Shown here: in pieces, positions 11,145-23,505 of the stretch
Layout of the letters: each line of letters starts with the position of its first letter
Position numbering within the stretch: the first letter of the stretch is position 1
The notes under the pieces: generated by a model
Database searches by the model: none
Seen by the model: only the letters and a program-made list of their open reading frames with translations
What the model was told of the DNA's origin: nothing
NCBI RefSeq assembly: GCF_020379485.1
Contig: NC_063448.1
Location: 43,409,218 to 43,473,217 of the forward strand
Direction: 5' to 3'
Length of the DNA: 64,000 nt
DNA from: Brassica napus
Taxonomy: Eukaryota > Streptophyta > Magnoliopsida > Brassicales > Brassicaceae
Made by a program: the position numbers and the translations under genes

Positions 11145-12789
11145 ATGGCTCCTAGAAGGAAACCAGCAGCACCTACTTATGCCCAGTTGTTTGGCGATGG
11201 TTCCAGTACATCTTCTTCCAGTCCATCGTCTTCCGATGCAGTTCCAGACTCTCAGACTTCTCAGAGAGTTTTTTCGAGTCCTCCTCTTCCACCGCAGATG
11301 CCTCCACCTCCTCCTCCAGCGGCTGCACCTGAGCCTGTCCCAGAAGGTGCAGTTCATCCGGATTTGCGTGTGCCTTCATATGTTCCCTTCGCGAGATATA
11401 CGGTGGAGGATTTGCTTGCCCAGCCTGGACGGGAGGGTTTGGATGTTCTAGACCCCGATAGACCCCGAGAAACTTATTGGTAAGTTATTAATTTTTATTA
11501 CTTTAAAATTTATTTAATTTTTATTTTGTAACGGTTAAATTGTTTTTTTTCAGGTTTGGGGCTAACAACCGTGTTAGCCGGAGCATTTCGGCGACGATTA
11601 AGGGTTACTACGACGGGGCATACCCGAACTGGAGCAAGACACCAAATCACGTTAAGATCACGTGGTTTAAATGTTTTGCGGTAAGATTTTTAAATTTAAT
11701 TAAATTTTCACTTTTAAATATATATATATATTTTTAATATTTATTATTAATTGTAATTTTTTCAAAATTTTATGTTTCAGCAAAAGTGGCATTGGTCTTT
11801 GGGAATCACCGAGAGGGTGAAGGTGGAATTCGTTGCAAAGGCAAAGATACGCCTCTGCAACACAGTCTCTGATTGGAAGGACAAGTGGGAGATCTACGGG
11901 TATGAGGGAAAGCCCACTGAGCTCACGACGGATGTGTGGGATGGCCTCATCGCCTATTGGGAGCACCCCTCTTCGATCAGAAAGGCCAATTCGTGCTCGG
12001 CTTCTCGAAGGACGAAGGATAAAGATGGTCATTTGTCCATGCTTCACAGAACCGGACAAAAACCTCATGCAGGAGTCCGTCTAGAAGCTGTAAGTTTTGT
12101 TTTAAATATATATTTTAAAATATTCAATTAATATAATTTATAATATTTAATTTAATTTTTTTTGTAGTTCGAGAAGACGGGAGTCTTACCTTCTCTGTCT
12201 AACCTATTCAAGATGACTCACGCCACATCCGACGGAGTTTTTGTGGATCCTGCATCTGAGAAACTCTTCCGAACAGTGGATGGTCGGATTGAAGAACGGG
12301 AGACGCAACTAACCCAGGAATCTTCCTATGGATTACCAGTCACATTGTCCACCCAAGAGGTCGACAGAATCTTCGAAGAGGTAACTTAAAATTTTAGTTT
12401 ACATTATTTTAAATATTTTAACATAATTAACTATATTAATATATGTTTTGATTTTATAGGTGGCTCCTAAAAAGAAGGGACGGATAGTCGGTATAGGCTC
12501 TGTTAACGAAGTTGCAAGGGCAACTTCGTCATACACTTCGAGACGGGATGAAGAGACTGCTCAGATGAAGGCTCAAATGGATAGCCAGAAGGCTCAAATG
12601 GATAGCCAGCAGGTTCGTTTAGACTCTCTTGAGGATTTGCTAGACGTGGTGGCCGTGGGAAACCCGGTTATGCAGAGAATGTTGAGTGAGAGACGAGCCG
12701 CTCTTGGAATGCCACCACGAGATCCCCAAGAGTCCGATCCAACCCGTCAACAGCCGAGCAACCCCACCAACTACTTCGACAATATGTAG
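11145..12789 (+). CDS. CACTA accessory transposase (Transposase_24 / Ptta-En-Spm family), five exons
   Basis: Exons 11145-11479, 11554-11680, 11781-12089, 12168-12380 and 12460-12789 join in frame with GT-AG borders to 437 codons plus TAG. The N-terminus is Ser/Pro-rich (PPPPPPAAAPEPVPEG). The middle part (VSRSISATIKGYYDGAYPNW ... KTPNHVKITWFKCFAQKWHW ... GYEGKPTELTTDVWDGLIAYW) matches the plant Ptta/En-Spm transposase domain. After a SRRTKDKDG motif comes the usual segment before the coiled C-terminus, with QMKAQMDSQ repeats near residues 365-385. The family is the TNPA-like partner that binds subterminal repeats and helps TNP2. No stop or frameshift interrupts it. The exon junctions are inferred, but the frame supports all four. 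Confidence 0.85.
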
Positions 12790-12954
12790 TTTTTTTTTTT
12801 TTTTTCTGTTTGTATTATGAATTTAAATATTATTGTATGACTTTTTAAAATATGTTTTCCAATTTCATATTTTGTTTTAAAATTTAAATTATTTAAAATT
12901 CTGAATATTAAATATAAATTAAAATCTATTATATACTAATTAATAATAATATAA

Positions 12955-13325
12955 TAAGAAACGATGTAAACTCCTCGTAAACATTACATGGAGTTTACAT
13001 CGAATGTTTACGAGTGATTAACATCGAAATATTTACGAGGATTTTACATCGAAATGTTTACGAGTGATTTACAATGAAAGTATTTACGTGTGCTTTACAT
13101 CGAAATAATTACGTGGGCTTTACGACGAAGTCTTACGTGGCGTTTACGACGAATCCTTTCCCTGCGCTTTACGAGGAATATATTTCGTCGTAAACGTAAC
13201 GTGTCGTTTACGACGAAACCTCCGTTACGACGGACGTTTAACAACGAAACGTCTTTCGACGTTAATTCGTCGTAACACCCCGTTTACGACGAATTTACAA
13301 CGAATACTGCCCTAGTAAAAAATAT
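12955..13325. repeat. Right subterminal repeats of the CACTA element
   Basis: Two repeat classes occur: TTTACATCGAAAT / TTTACGAGT units in the inner half, then ACGACGAA units towards the terminus. They mirror the left subterminal region. Confidence 0.75.
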
Positions 13326-13423
13326 GTTTTCTTGTAGTGTACAATAAAGGTTTTTTTTTTTTTTTTAATGCATGTTTGTGTTTGTTTGTGTGCTAGTGCT
13401 CATTTTGTACTCTCTTTTCGCAG

Positions 13424-14219
13424 GCTAATCCTCCACAGCTTCACTCAAACCTGTTGTATGTACAAAGATATAGGCGTGAATCTAAACTTATTGGTGAAGC
13501 TGCTTACTTCTTCACAAACATACTCTCTGCAGAGTCTTTCATCTCAAACATTGATGCAAAGTCACTCTCAATGGATGAAGCTGAGTTTGAGAAGAACATG
13601 GAATCTGCACGGGCACGAATCTCTGGCTTAAGCAACCAGCCTACTGCACCACCACCCCTTCGTGACGAGTCCACTGTTCATAAAACCCAAATGCTGAACC
13701 CCAAGAGAGAAACAACTCTTTTCCAGTCAAGATCGATCGTCTGATAGTGTCTCTGGAACCAGTGACATAGTCAACGCCAACAGTGAAATACCAATGAAGA
13801 AAGTTGAATCCGTATCAGATTTGGAAGATAAGGGTGCTGCCAAGGCAAACAAAATCTCCCAAGAATATCCTTACTTATTTGCAAACACTGGTGATTTGAG
13901 GATAGGAGATGTTGAAAGCTTGTTAAATAGTTATAAACAGCTCGTGTTCAAATATGTGTGCCTTTCCAAAGGATTGGGTGATGCAACAACATCTTTAGCT
14001 TCTTCATCAACTCCACCCTTGCAAGCTTTGTCCGGTTTTGATACGGCTAAGGAACCTGAGGATGAGCATACAACATCATCTTAAGATGTAAGGGAAACTG
14101 ACAGGAGCGTTGATGATCTGGTGCGAGCTCTACAGGGTGAAGGAGAAGCTGTTGTTGATAAGATCTTAGATGTAAAACAAGAAGAGTATACCGCAGTTTT
14201 GGCAGAAGAACAAACATGA
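13424..14219 (+). pseudogene. VPS9A: VPS9A 3'-terminal exon relict
   Basis: After an intact acceptor (CTTTTCGCAG at 13423) the exon reads ANPPQLHSNLLYVQRYRRES, then GEAAYFFTNILSAESFISNI. This is the end of the VPS9 domain and the C-terminal tail of the plant RAB5 exchange factor VPS9A. Three defects: everything 5' of this exon is missing; near 13731 the 4 bp ATCG is duplicated (AGATCGATCGTC), shifting the frame; and an in-frame TAA at 14082-14084 interrupts ...TTSS. The reading resumes as DVRETDRSVDDLVRALQGEG up to TGA at 14217. Identity rests on remembered family sequence. The CACTA element starts only 84 bp upstream, inside what was the intron. Confidence 0.8.
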
Positions 14220-16785
14220 AGGAGATGCCACAACAAAATTGATTTGATGAAGCAAGGTCCAAAAGAGAGTGTGTCAATTCAAGTACACGGACCTGCAGGA
14301 GATGAGAGAACCCAATGAATCAATTTGTAGGAAACATAGAAAATGTTTCTCTTCTTGAAGAATGGGGCCATCCGAAAAAAATCTTTGCAAGCTTATTTTT
14401 TATTTTTTATATAAAATTTTCAGCTAGATTTAAAAACTTTGGAAAACGAAGAAAAATAATCTAAAAGTAGTAATTTATGTTTTGCAAAACTAATCTTGTA
14501 TAATTTTATTCAATACTAGGTTGGTTTGAGCGGAGATTTTGATTTTTTTAAGTGTTTGAATTTATATATTTTTAGCTTCTTGGTTATATATTTTTGTGCG
14601 TCAAAATCATTACTGTTGACTGTACTATAGTTGTGATCCTTTGAATGAGATTTATTTTTGTTTAGGCAGAATATCTGCTTTATTTTGTTTATTTTCTTTG
14701 TCATTTACTATAATGTATGTTCTTATGTATTCTTTGTCGGGTTGTGCATTGCAATGCTCGTCCAAACTTTTCAGATTGTTGTGATTGGATTATGCTATAT
14801 CAAAAAAAAAAAAACTGAATTCATACTTTTTATTGTAACTTTTCACAATTATTAAGACACGATAAACTTATATGCCATGCGTAAATCATCAAAACAAATT
14901 TTTTTATTTGTTTAATAGCTTGAGCTGGCTATTTGGTTAGGAAAGCTTAGACTTCTCTGACAATTAGCTAAAGTGTCCGAGGCTAGCACATCCTACCATG
15001 TTAGATGTTCTTTGGTGAGAGAGATTTCGTCATAAGAAAAGAACTGTGATGATGGTATGGAGCTAAGCGCCACTCTCCCTGACGTCATGAGCATGGAGAA
15101 GACAGTCAAAAGTGTAGTTATCTGAATACAGAAGATTGTACTACACAGTGCATCAACAAAACATACTAACTAAGCTAAGCCAACGTGTGAACCGAACCAC
15201 TTTCCATATTAACATGTGCTAGTTGCCCAAGTGTTTGGGGAAATTAACCTGGTGAGTATAAGAAAGTGCGTTCACCTCCAATGATTTTGGGCTTGACAGT
15301 GGTGAGTAAGAGCACGGTAGGGGCCGCTAGGTGTGATTTCAATTTTCTTCCCTGAATGCTGCAGCCGCCTTGTGGGCCTCTACAGAGCACACAGTTGGAT
15401 GTAAGTTTGTTAGAACACATTTAAAGCTTGATGTCGTTCTGAAATAGGAAATCTCACTCTTTAGGCTGTTGCATGTGTTCAGAATAGATACATAATCGTT
15501 AATGGCTACAACATGAAATCAAGGACAACATAGACGACTAATTTGTGTGTGGGAGTTACCATATAGGAGGTGCGCAATTCTCTTAGTCACTTCATTTGTT
15601 GTTTTCTCGATATTCACATTGACTTGTCGAAAAGGAGCTGCTGTTTGCATATCTGAATGGGACTTATCATGTTATGAGATCTCCCTGGTTGCTACCAAGT
15701 CGTCTGTTTCCTCCTTCAGCTTGTATGTTCCCATATGATCAGCCAATTCATTCAAAAAATAATCAAGGAGCAACGCTGAAGCAAAAGATGAAATTAGCAC
15801 CAATCTATATCCATCCACCAGAGGTCTCTTACGAAACTAAATGAGAGATAGTCTTAAAATTGTTAGTAGATAGATTAAAAAGCTCAACCTGTTTTTTAAC
15901 TTGCCTTGCCATAATAATTGGTGAAAATTGTGTATATAAGCCCTCTGCTGTGAACATAATCTGATAAAGCTTTGATCATCGCAGCAGATTTCCCTGTCAA
16001 TTATATATCAAAAACACATCTTAGTTTGGTTCTTAAATTGTGAAAACATCTTAGTAAAAACAAACAAAATATTTCTTGTTTTGGTGTCTCTATAACCTGA
16101 GAATCTGTCTTATGTACACCCAACAATCATCTATAAACACAGAGAAAACAGTACACAATTATTAGAAAACAGAGAGAGAAGTAAAACAAAGTAAGAAACA
16201 CCAAAAGGGTTTTATTTGTTTTACCTATGTTGAGATACTTGTAACCTATTGCAGAGAAACCAATCGTATCAGTTGCAGAGAAACTCAGATTATTATTGCG
16301 CCATTTCTCACTTATTAGTTCGTGACTTATATTACAAGCTTAGTTACAATACAATAACTCATAGAAACGTACTACGTATAACGCTTATCGACCTTAGTTG
16401 CTTAGTTACAATAACTTTCCAAAAAGGCTTTAGAATACTCATTTTATAAAGTTCACCATGTTCAAGAAAAAAAACCCGGCTGGGAAACAAACAACCATTA
16501 TCGACCTTATATTTTACCAACCATTAATAAGCGAAAAAAATATGTAAGTGAACAAATTTCATATCATATTGTCATAGTGTGATAGTAAGCCGCTTTGTTT
16601 CTATATGCAAACATATCATCTATCCATGAGAATCATGTGATCTACAGATCATTTGAAAGTCAAAACATAGTTTGTAATGTTCCTAGCTTGAGCAATTCAT
16701 GCTTTATAAAAAGTCTTGCAATGAAATCCAAGAAAAAATAGAGCAAAAAACAAATTGTTCCAAAGACGTAAGACTATTTTAAAGG
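14220..16785. other. Intergenic region with a faint degenerate coding trace
   Basis: No intact gene. On the minus strand, about 15765-15625, an open stretch reads NELADHMGTYKLKEETDDL and is then stopped. Charged residues and a possible helical pattern suggest an exon relict, but I do not recognise the family. The rest is AT-rich with no element termini that I can support. Confidence 0.35.
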
Positions 16786-17837
16786 TTACAAAGGCATAAG
16801 ACTTTCAGTGTGATTCGTGAAAGCCTTAGTGTGTTCAAATTCGTCGTCTGAGATTCCTTCAAATTCGAGTCCTTCAAATTCGAGTCTTCTCCAACTGTTT
16901 CCCACCGGATCGTACAATTCAATATAAGGTGATTTGTTGAACGGTACATAAATAAACTCACCAGCATGAGTGGAACCTTGTAGTTCAAACATCTTGTATA
17001 AAGGTGAGAGAAAGTCTCGAAACGACCACTTGTGTTTATCTGTTGCATCCTCCAAACTCCACAATCTTTTATCATTATTTGCATCAATACAAGCTAATCT
17101 CCCCTTGTAAGTTATCAGCGAATCCCAATGAATACTTGAGGGTAGTTCTATCATATGGAATATTTCGGATCTCACATCAAAGCTCATAACAACCGCATCA
17201 TACCCTTCACTTTTAAAAGCTAGATAATATATCACCCCCATGATGCATCGACCAGAAGCAAAGGCAACACTATGCTCAATGTTAGTTTTGACGGTCCTCC
17301 ATGATTCTTGCCCTGATCCCAAGGTAAAAACTCGGCAGACGTAGCATGTTTTCCCCAAGGAAAACATGCTACTTTGTGTTTACCTTGGACTGGATCATAT
17401 CCTAAAAACACGTTCATATGTCTGGAGCTCAATTTGGGTTTTGGTAAAACTAATAATTGTCCCATGGTCGGGTTCCAAACTAGGGGCTTCAGGGAGTCTA
17501 CATCTACAATGCAGATCAAACCTTGCACGGAATCCATATGGGAGAAGTAACAATGTTCTCCTAGAACTTTCATAGGATAAGGATAAATAGGCTGAGAAGA
17601 AGAGTATGACCTGATAGTAGAAGGAGTAACAAACATATTGTGACCTTGTATTGAACAGAGTAGAAGACTTGGTCGTGTAGTTCCAAACGACTTGATGAAA
17701 CATGGATCGGTGGTGATTGATAACCAAAGCTTCGACACACAACGAAATCTCCCAACAGATTTGGCAGGCAATCGTAAAAGAATCTCTGAGGTTAGATCCC
17801 TGGGTAAAAAAGAACCTAATGTCGATAGTTGCTCCAT
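16786..17837 (-). pseudogene. F-box/FBA-type gene broken by a frameshift
   Basis: Starting at 17837 the protein reads LPRDLTSEILLRLPAKSVGR (F-box, residues ~11-50), then the associated-interaction region (LVWNPTMGQLLVLPKP, GYDPVQGKHKVACF). At about 17345-17365 the frame is lost; the second half continues in another frame as CYVCRVFTLGSGQESWRTVK ... YIELYDPVGNSWRRLEFEG, ending at 16786. Together the halves make a normal ~350-residue F-box protein, the kind that serves as SCF ubiquitin-ligase substrate receptor. The break coincides with a perfect inverted repeat (separate entry). It is probably a pseudogene; a truncated 201-residue product is possible. Confidence 0.8.
17341..17372. repeat. Perfect 14-bp palindrome with 4-nt loop
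   Basis: GTAGCATGTTTTCC (17341-17354), loop CCAA, then GGAAAACATGCTAC (17359-17372). The arms match base for base. It lies inside the F-box coding sequence at the place where the reading frame changes. Confidence 0.9.
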
Positions 17838-18324
17838 CTTACGCGAAGACTCAAAACACTAAGGAGATTTATTGGTTTATATATTTTGATAGAATCCATA
17901 TACTATTTATAAATCCAAGTAAAATATGCAAATCCGGAGGTTGAGTTGACTCTGGATCTTTTATGTTTACTATATGATTTGATTTCTAAAGAGTTTTTCT
18001 TGAACTCCTGGTACATTTAGTTTATTACTTTGTTAAGGTGAGTGAACTCTGTCTGAGTATTAGTTCTTTAGAGTTTAGAGTATAAATTTTGACATCTGAT
18101 ATCTAAAATCTCAAGCAAATATGCCATTTATTTTCTAGTCTATTAATCTTACCGTGAGATTAGTCTCTTCTTATATGTTTTTGTTTTGCTTTCACTAGAT
18201 TGCTTTCTACCAGTAATGCATTGGTCCTTCTTCAATCATCAATAAACTATGTGGTGGCAATAGTGCCATATGATCTTTGTTACTGTTTATCAAAAGCTAG
18301 AGTGTCATTCTGAATCCAACTTTG

Positions 18325-20410
18325 CAGGTAACTTCTCCAAAAAAGTTGAAACCGACCGAGTGCTAAAGCTAAGAGGAAAAAATAACCAGAAGGTGGCTGG
18401 TAGATTCTCACTTTTATGTCTAGGCCTTGTTGATATGTTTACTGTTTGTGTATTGTCTCCATAATGTGCCATTTTCTTCGTGCCCTAGTAACGGACCATG
18501 CAAAATGGAAACCGATGTGTAGACTCCAAAGCGGATTTGGTAGAGTTCCTTGGCTTGAGGATTTTAGCTATGTCAATGATACTGCTGCTTTGCAGGAGAA
18601 TGACAGAGCAAACGGGGGTTCTGGACAGACATGTAACCATGAACAGTACAAGCAATTCAGTTCATTCCTCTCGAAATTGATTGCCGCCGCAAAAGAGTTT
18701 TCCCTGCCTTCTGAAAGGCAAAAATTTGGTCTGATCACAGAAAAATCACTGGCTTCACCATTTACTGTTGGAGAATCTGATTCGTGGACAGCGGTCCTTC
18801 AGCTGGCAGGATGTCCACATTGTTCAAAGATTCTCAAGGCTGGAGATGACATTCAGAGACTCTTAAAGAACGAAAATCCCATAGTCTCAGAGGTAAGATT
18901 CTTTTTATGTCCATACGTTTTAGTTAATTTTGCATATTCAGGTATCTTTATTCCACTTGTTGGGTACTACAAACACATGTAGTATCTAAATGAGTGTAAC
19001 TTGCTAAGTGGGATCGTGTGCTTCTTTTCTGTATTTATTGGTAGAATCCACTCTCTGTAACTTAAACTACTTCAAATCTGACAATATAAAGGACAAAGTT
19101 GGGGTTTTCATTTCAGAAGAGATGTTGCAAGAAAAATAGAAAATCATGAAATGACATATATAATTCGAGATTTCGCGATGGACATGTATTCAAATTTTCT
19201 TCTTCGTCTTCTTCTGCTGTTTTTTCTGTTCTGAAGTAGAGACACCAACTAGTAGCAAGTATCCTAAACTCAATAAATCAGGTACTTTTCATGATAGCTT
19301 GTCTGATTCTAGTCTGGTTTGTTTTATTAAATTCTAGTATTTGCATATTCATAGTAGTGCCATTGCATTTATATATTGAGAGTTAAGTATACACCAGTGT
19401 CTTTTCCGAATCTAGAATTCACTCGCTCTATGAACGTGTAACGTTGCAGAGAGAAGTGTATCCTTCCGTGGTGTTCTTTCCAGCAGAGAGAAACAAAGTC
19501 ATTTTATATGAAGGGGAGATGTCTGTAACTGACATAACAAATAACTCTCTTGAGTTTTTCAGTAAGTCGACATCTCCACCCTTTGTTTATTCACTTCTTT
19601 ACACATATGCTAAATATTATCTTTGAAGGCACACCATGGCCACAGTAACTGAATTTCCAGATAAAAATAATATCGAAGGAACATAGTTCTGCAGGATCTT
19701 AATATGCCTCACAACTAGTTACCTTGTTTTTTCGCAGTAACTTGTTTTCTTCTGGCTTAGCTGGTTGTGAAAACAGCATTTGTTTCGCCGAGGAAGGGCT
19801 TTTGGGTTTTTAAAGCTGGAGCCTAAACAAAGCAAGTTATGAATCTTAACTCTTGCAGGAATCATTCCTACTCTGTCTGGAAAAGGAAGAAGGAACACAA
19901 ACAAGCTTTGATCAACAAACTGGCTGCTCCCAAAGTGAAAGTTGGCACAATCCCTTTTGCTACAGAAAGGCTAGGAGACAGTCTACCGTTTGCAAAATCA
20001 AAGATTCTGATACTAAAAGCAGGCTAAGAATCCGGTTTCATGGGTGTTATCTTCAACAAACGGTTACGATGGTCATCGTACCCTGACCTGGACGGAGGCC
20101 AAACAGCTGAGCTCTTGAAAGACACGATTCTATCTCTCGGAGGTCCAGTGATGGATAGAGAAAAGCCGCTTATGGCTCTGAGCCGAGAGGGAGACCCCTC
20201 CACGGATCTTGAACTCTCACCAGGCGTGTATTTCCTTGATCATGAGTCGGTGGCCCGTCGTATCCAAGAGTTAAGTCTAGAGATTTGAATCCAAGTGATT
20301 ATTGGTTTTTCGTGGGGTACTCAAGCTGGAGCCATGAGCAGTTGTTTGATGAGATCGGTCTTGGGGTATGGGATGTTGATAACAACCAGCTTGACTTCGC
20401 TTGGCCTTGA
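18325..20410 (+). pseudogene. Inactivated thioredoxin-fold/UPF0301 gene copy
   Basis: An exon ending at 18892 reads LQSGFGRVPWLEDFSYVNDT ... LQLAGCPHCSKILKAGDDIQ ... NPIVSE|GTAAGA. The next large exon is missing: intron sequence up to about 19170 (matching 63,990-63,890 in reverse) jumps to sequence matching 62,190. A REVYPS exon (19448-19560) follows, shortened after TDIT. The last exon (19859-20410) has a TGA after KGRRNTNKL, a deletion, a TAA after KILILKAG, and a 1-nt loss at QEL-SRD; the far end still reads DEIGLGVWDVDNNQLDFAWP. It is the broken partner of the gene at 60,765-63,551. Similarity to Arabidopsis At3g19780 is from memory. Confidence 0.85.
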
Positions 20411-22355
20411 AGCAGCTGTTAGCATCTATGTTTCTTGCATCTCATGTCACGCGATATAGTAATGTTTTCTTTTTAGTAGGAAGAATCTTAAAAGGCATAT
20501 ATGGTAAAGAACCCATTATGTGGGTTGAAAGATATGTTGGTTAACTGTAACACTTTAAAATGTCTTCTTTACAACAGATGAGATATTTACACAGATTCCT
20601 CTTGCATTTGCTAAAAAATCGACATTAAACCAGTTTACAAATCAAAAGTCATTCATCTCTGTTCTTCCCAGTCTTGTACTCCAAGTAAGCATGTATGGAA
20701 CAACACTTGGCATAAGAGACCCCAACAGTCCAGTGAGACCATATTCCAAAATATAATTAATTTACGATGCAATATTCATCATTAGTTGTACAATGCAACT
20801 GAAGACTTGTATTCAGAGACTTGCAGCAATAACATAACACGAAAACAGTAGATGCTTTACCTTAAATTCAGGCTCCAAAATAGCCCAAGGCTCATCTCTA
20901 ACTTTTAGTTGATACCAAGAGTACTAATATTGTTAAGTCAAAAACACGCATTATTGTTATAAGCTCACCTTACGAGGATTGACCACTCACTTTTGAACAA
21001 TTGAGTTTCGGACTGTAACAATAGTTAAACCAATGCACGCTACACTAGTGCGTTGTGTATTCCTTGGAGTAAACACTTCTATAACATGCTCTTATCTAAG
21101 ATAATCAAATCACTTTCCAAACAATTCATTGTTAAAAGTCATATGACTAACTTTTGACCTTTTGTGGCTTCAGGCCAGCTTCTCAATAATCAAATGAAAC
21201 AATTCAAAATTCAAAAGGAAAATTGGATTGTATGACAACCAAACAATTTTTTTTCTATCATCAACTTAAACAAGTTCTAGCTAGACTCTGCAAACCAAAC
21301 TGGTAACTCTGCATCCATATCAACAACGAAACACGTTTGATTCCTGGCATTTCGCGCAAGACTGTCCGCTTTTATTTGACCACAATATTCAACCAAACAA
21401 ATTATAATTCACCAACTAGGTAAAAAAAATTGACCACAACATTCAACATATTTTTTAACATATTTACTAAATTACTCTTTAAATAACTGGTGTAATAACC
21501 GATTCATTTGATATTCCATTTCATCTTCTACTACTATATTTATTTTATCATGTTCTATTCTATTTGATGGTTTCTAAAATGTGTTGTATATCTTCTAACT
21601 CTACATTATTTTATCATGTTTTGATGTTTGAATTTAGGGTTTATATGGGTTTAAGGTTTAGTGATTGTGATTTAGGGTTTAGTATTTGTAAAGCGGCGAG
21701 GTTGAGGGTCATGTTTATGATTTAAAGCAAATTAGATACTTTACATATTTTTTTGATAATTTCACTAAATTGTGCTATACTATATACTATGTTTTAATTC
21801 ATTTGTAAATAGAAGATACTTTTTATTCTGTACTATTTATGGGTGTTCAGATTGTACATAGAAAACAATGTCGCCGGCACCGCGCCGTCGTTTGTCATCT
21901 TTCTTTGTTAACTATGTTTGTATTTTATCTTTTGGAACATCTACTATGATGGTCGTAGCAAAGAAAACAAAAAAAATAAAAAAAAATGAATTTTATCGAC
22001 GATAAGTGTTTACGATAATTAATTGAGCATCGTAGTTATTTTTTGATTGTCCATCTTAAACCTTAATTCTTCTGGCCATATGTGTTTTCGTCGACATCAT
22101 CATTTGCTCTCTGTCACCGGTAAATGGTAAGAGCATAATTGGACAAATTGGTTAATTGGCAAATTTTCCCAATTAAAAATTATATCAATAAAAAATGATT
22201 TTGAAATATATCAAAGAGGGAATACATGTGTACATAACTGAAACATATTTGAAGGAAAAAAAAAGGAAAAGATAAGCATATTTGAAAGAAATTATACATT
22301 TTTCTGACAAAGAAGAAAATATACATGTAAAACTAGAGTATGTTATATATATTAT
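20411..22355. other. 3' flank of the relict and AT-rich spacer
   Basis: From about 20960 to 21120 the sequence (CACTTTTGAACAATTGAGTTTC ...) is the reverse complement of 60,115-60,245, continuing the inverted duplication downstream of the UPF0301 genes. Beyond 21,150 I see no gene; short TTTAGGGTTTA motifs near 21,635-21,680 are too few to call. Confidence 0.6.
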
Positions 22356-23223
22356 AGAGTTATTCTTAGGTTGACCCTCTATGATGAATCTATAGGTTCA
22401 TCCCCTAGATACTAACCAATAAAAAACTTCCTAGATACTAACTAATAAAAAACTGTCATGTGTTACTTTCTTAATGAAAAAAATATGAAAAAAAATAAAA
22501 ATACTATTGACATTGTAAACTTGGTAAACCCTAAACATTTTAACTCAAATTCTAAACATTAAACCTTAAACTCTAGGATTGACACTAAACCTTATAGCTC
22601 AAGTTCTAAACACTAAACTCTAAATCTTAAGTCCTAGGGTTAACCATAAAACTTAGGATTATCCTTAGACCCTAAACGGTGTCAGAAAAATCTTAAACCC
22701 TAAAAACCCTAAACCTTAAACTCTAAACCCTAGGGTTTATGGTTAATCTTAGAGTTTAGGATTAACCCTAGAGTTTAAGATTAACTCTTGGATTTAGTGT
22801 TTAGAGATTGAGCTATAAGACCATCCGCAATGGTGAGACTCATTGGAGTCCTTAGCACAAGGGCATTTCAGATTAATCTTGGATTTTTTGGATTTTTCTA
22901 AAAAAAAAGAAAAAAAAAGATGACCATTCACGGGCTGCCACGTAGTCAATGGAACCCGTGAACAGTGTAAGGATCAATCCTTATCAAAGGATTTTAAGGA
23001 TTCTTTTTTGCACAAACTCTAAGAAAGTGGGCTCCACATCCTCTAAGGATTCCCTTAAGAGCTCACATTGTGGATGCTCTAAGTCTAATGTTAATACTAA
23101 AGTTTAAGTTTTAGTGTTTAAAATTTGAGTTATAAGGTTTAGGGTTTAGAATTTTGTAATGTCAATTTTTTTTTACAATTAATATTATTATTTTAATTAG
23201 TTAGTATCTAAGAATAACTTATA
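22356..23223. mobile_element. Second telomere-like foldback element
   Basis: The left end AGTTATTCTTAGG (22357) and the right end CTAAGAATAACTT (ending about 23,221) are inverted. Next to them ACTAACTAATAA / TTAATTAGTTAGT and TTGACATT / AATGTCAA are also inverted. The left arm (22,520-22,740) is mostly CCCTAAA-like; from there to 22,815 and from 23,090 to 23,150 it is TTTAGGG-like. The right arm is interrupted by a Tourist MITE. The outer borders are approximate. Confidence 0.6.
22819..23079. mobile_element. Tourist (PIF/Harbinger) MITE nested in the foldback
   Basis: The ends GACCATCCGCAATGGTGAG and (inward from the right) GAGCATCCACAATGTGAGC form imperfect inverted repeats. TAA flanks it on both sides (22816-22818, 23080-23082), as expected for a PIF/Harbinger insertion. 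Length 261 bp, non-coding. Confidence 0.7.
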
Positions 23224-23479
23224 ATTGGCTATAAATATATATTTTTGAAAATAAATGTACTAGTATATAGAAACATAGTAATGGTTAGATTTATTAAAAA
23301 AAACAATAGAACAATAGTTCATATAGTAAAACATAACTATATGACAAATAATTTATGTAATATATCACTTTATTTATTTAACATCCAACCACGATACATA
23401 TAACAAACATATATACAAACAATAAAAAATGCCGATCAGTTATGAATGTTATATATTATAAAATTGAAAAGAAATAGTT

Positions 23480-23505
23480 GCGTGGATGTGCGAGTCAAAA
23501 TCTAG
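23480..23505 (+). mobile_element. Probable Helitron 3' terminus
   Basis: TGGATGTGCGAGTCAAAATCTAG followed by T matches the ...GGGTCAAAATCTAG|T style of Brassica Helitron ends, but the hairpin is degraded. No 5' end assigned. Confidence 0.4.

Larger units (their letters stand above)
9992..13339 (+). mobile_element. CACTA (En/Spm) transposon, internally deleted, 3.35 kb
   Basis: The left terminus CACTACAATAAAACG (9992) and the right terminus, reading inward as CACTACAAGAAAACA (ending 13339), are typical CACTA inverted repeats. TAC stands on both sides (9989-9991 and 13340-13342), the expected 3-bp target duplication. Subterminal regions are filled with ACGACGAAAT-type repeats in both orientations. 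It carries an intact accessory transposase gene but only the 5' tip of TNP2, so it should be non-autonomous. Confidence 0.9.
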
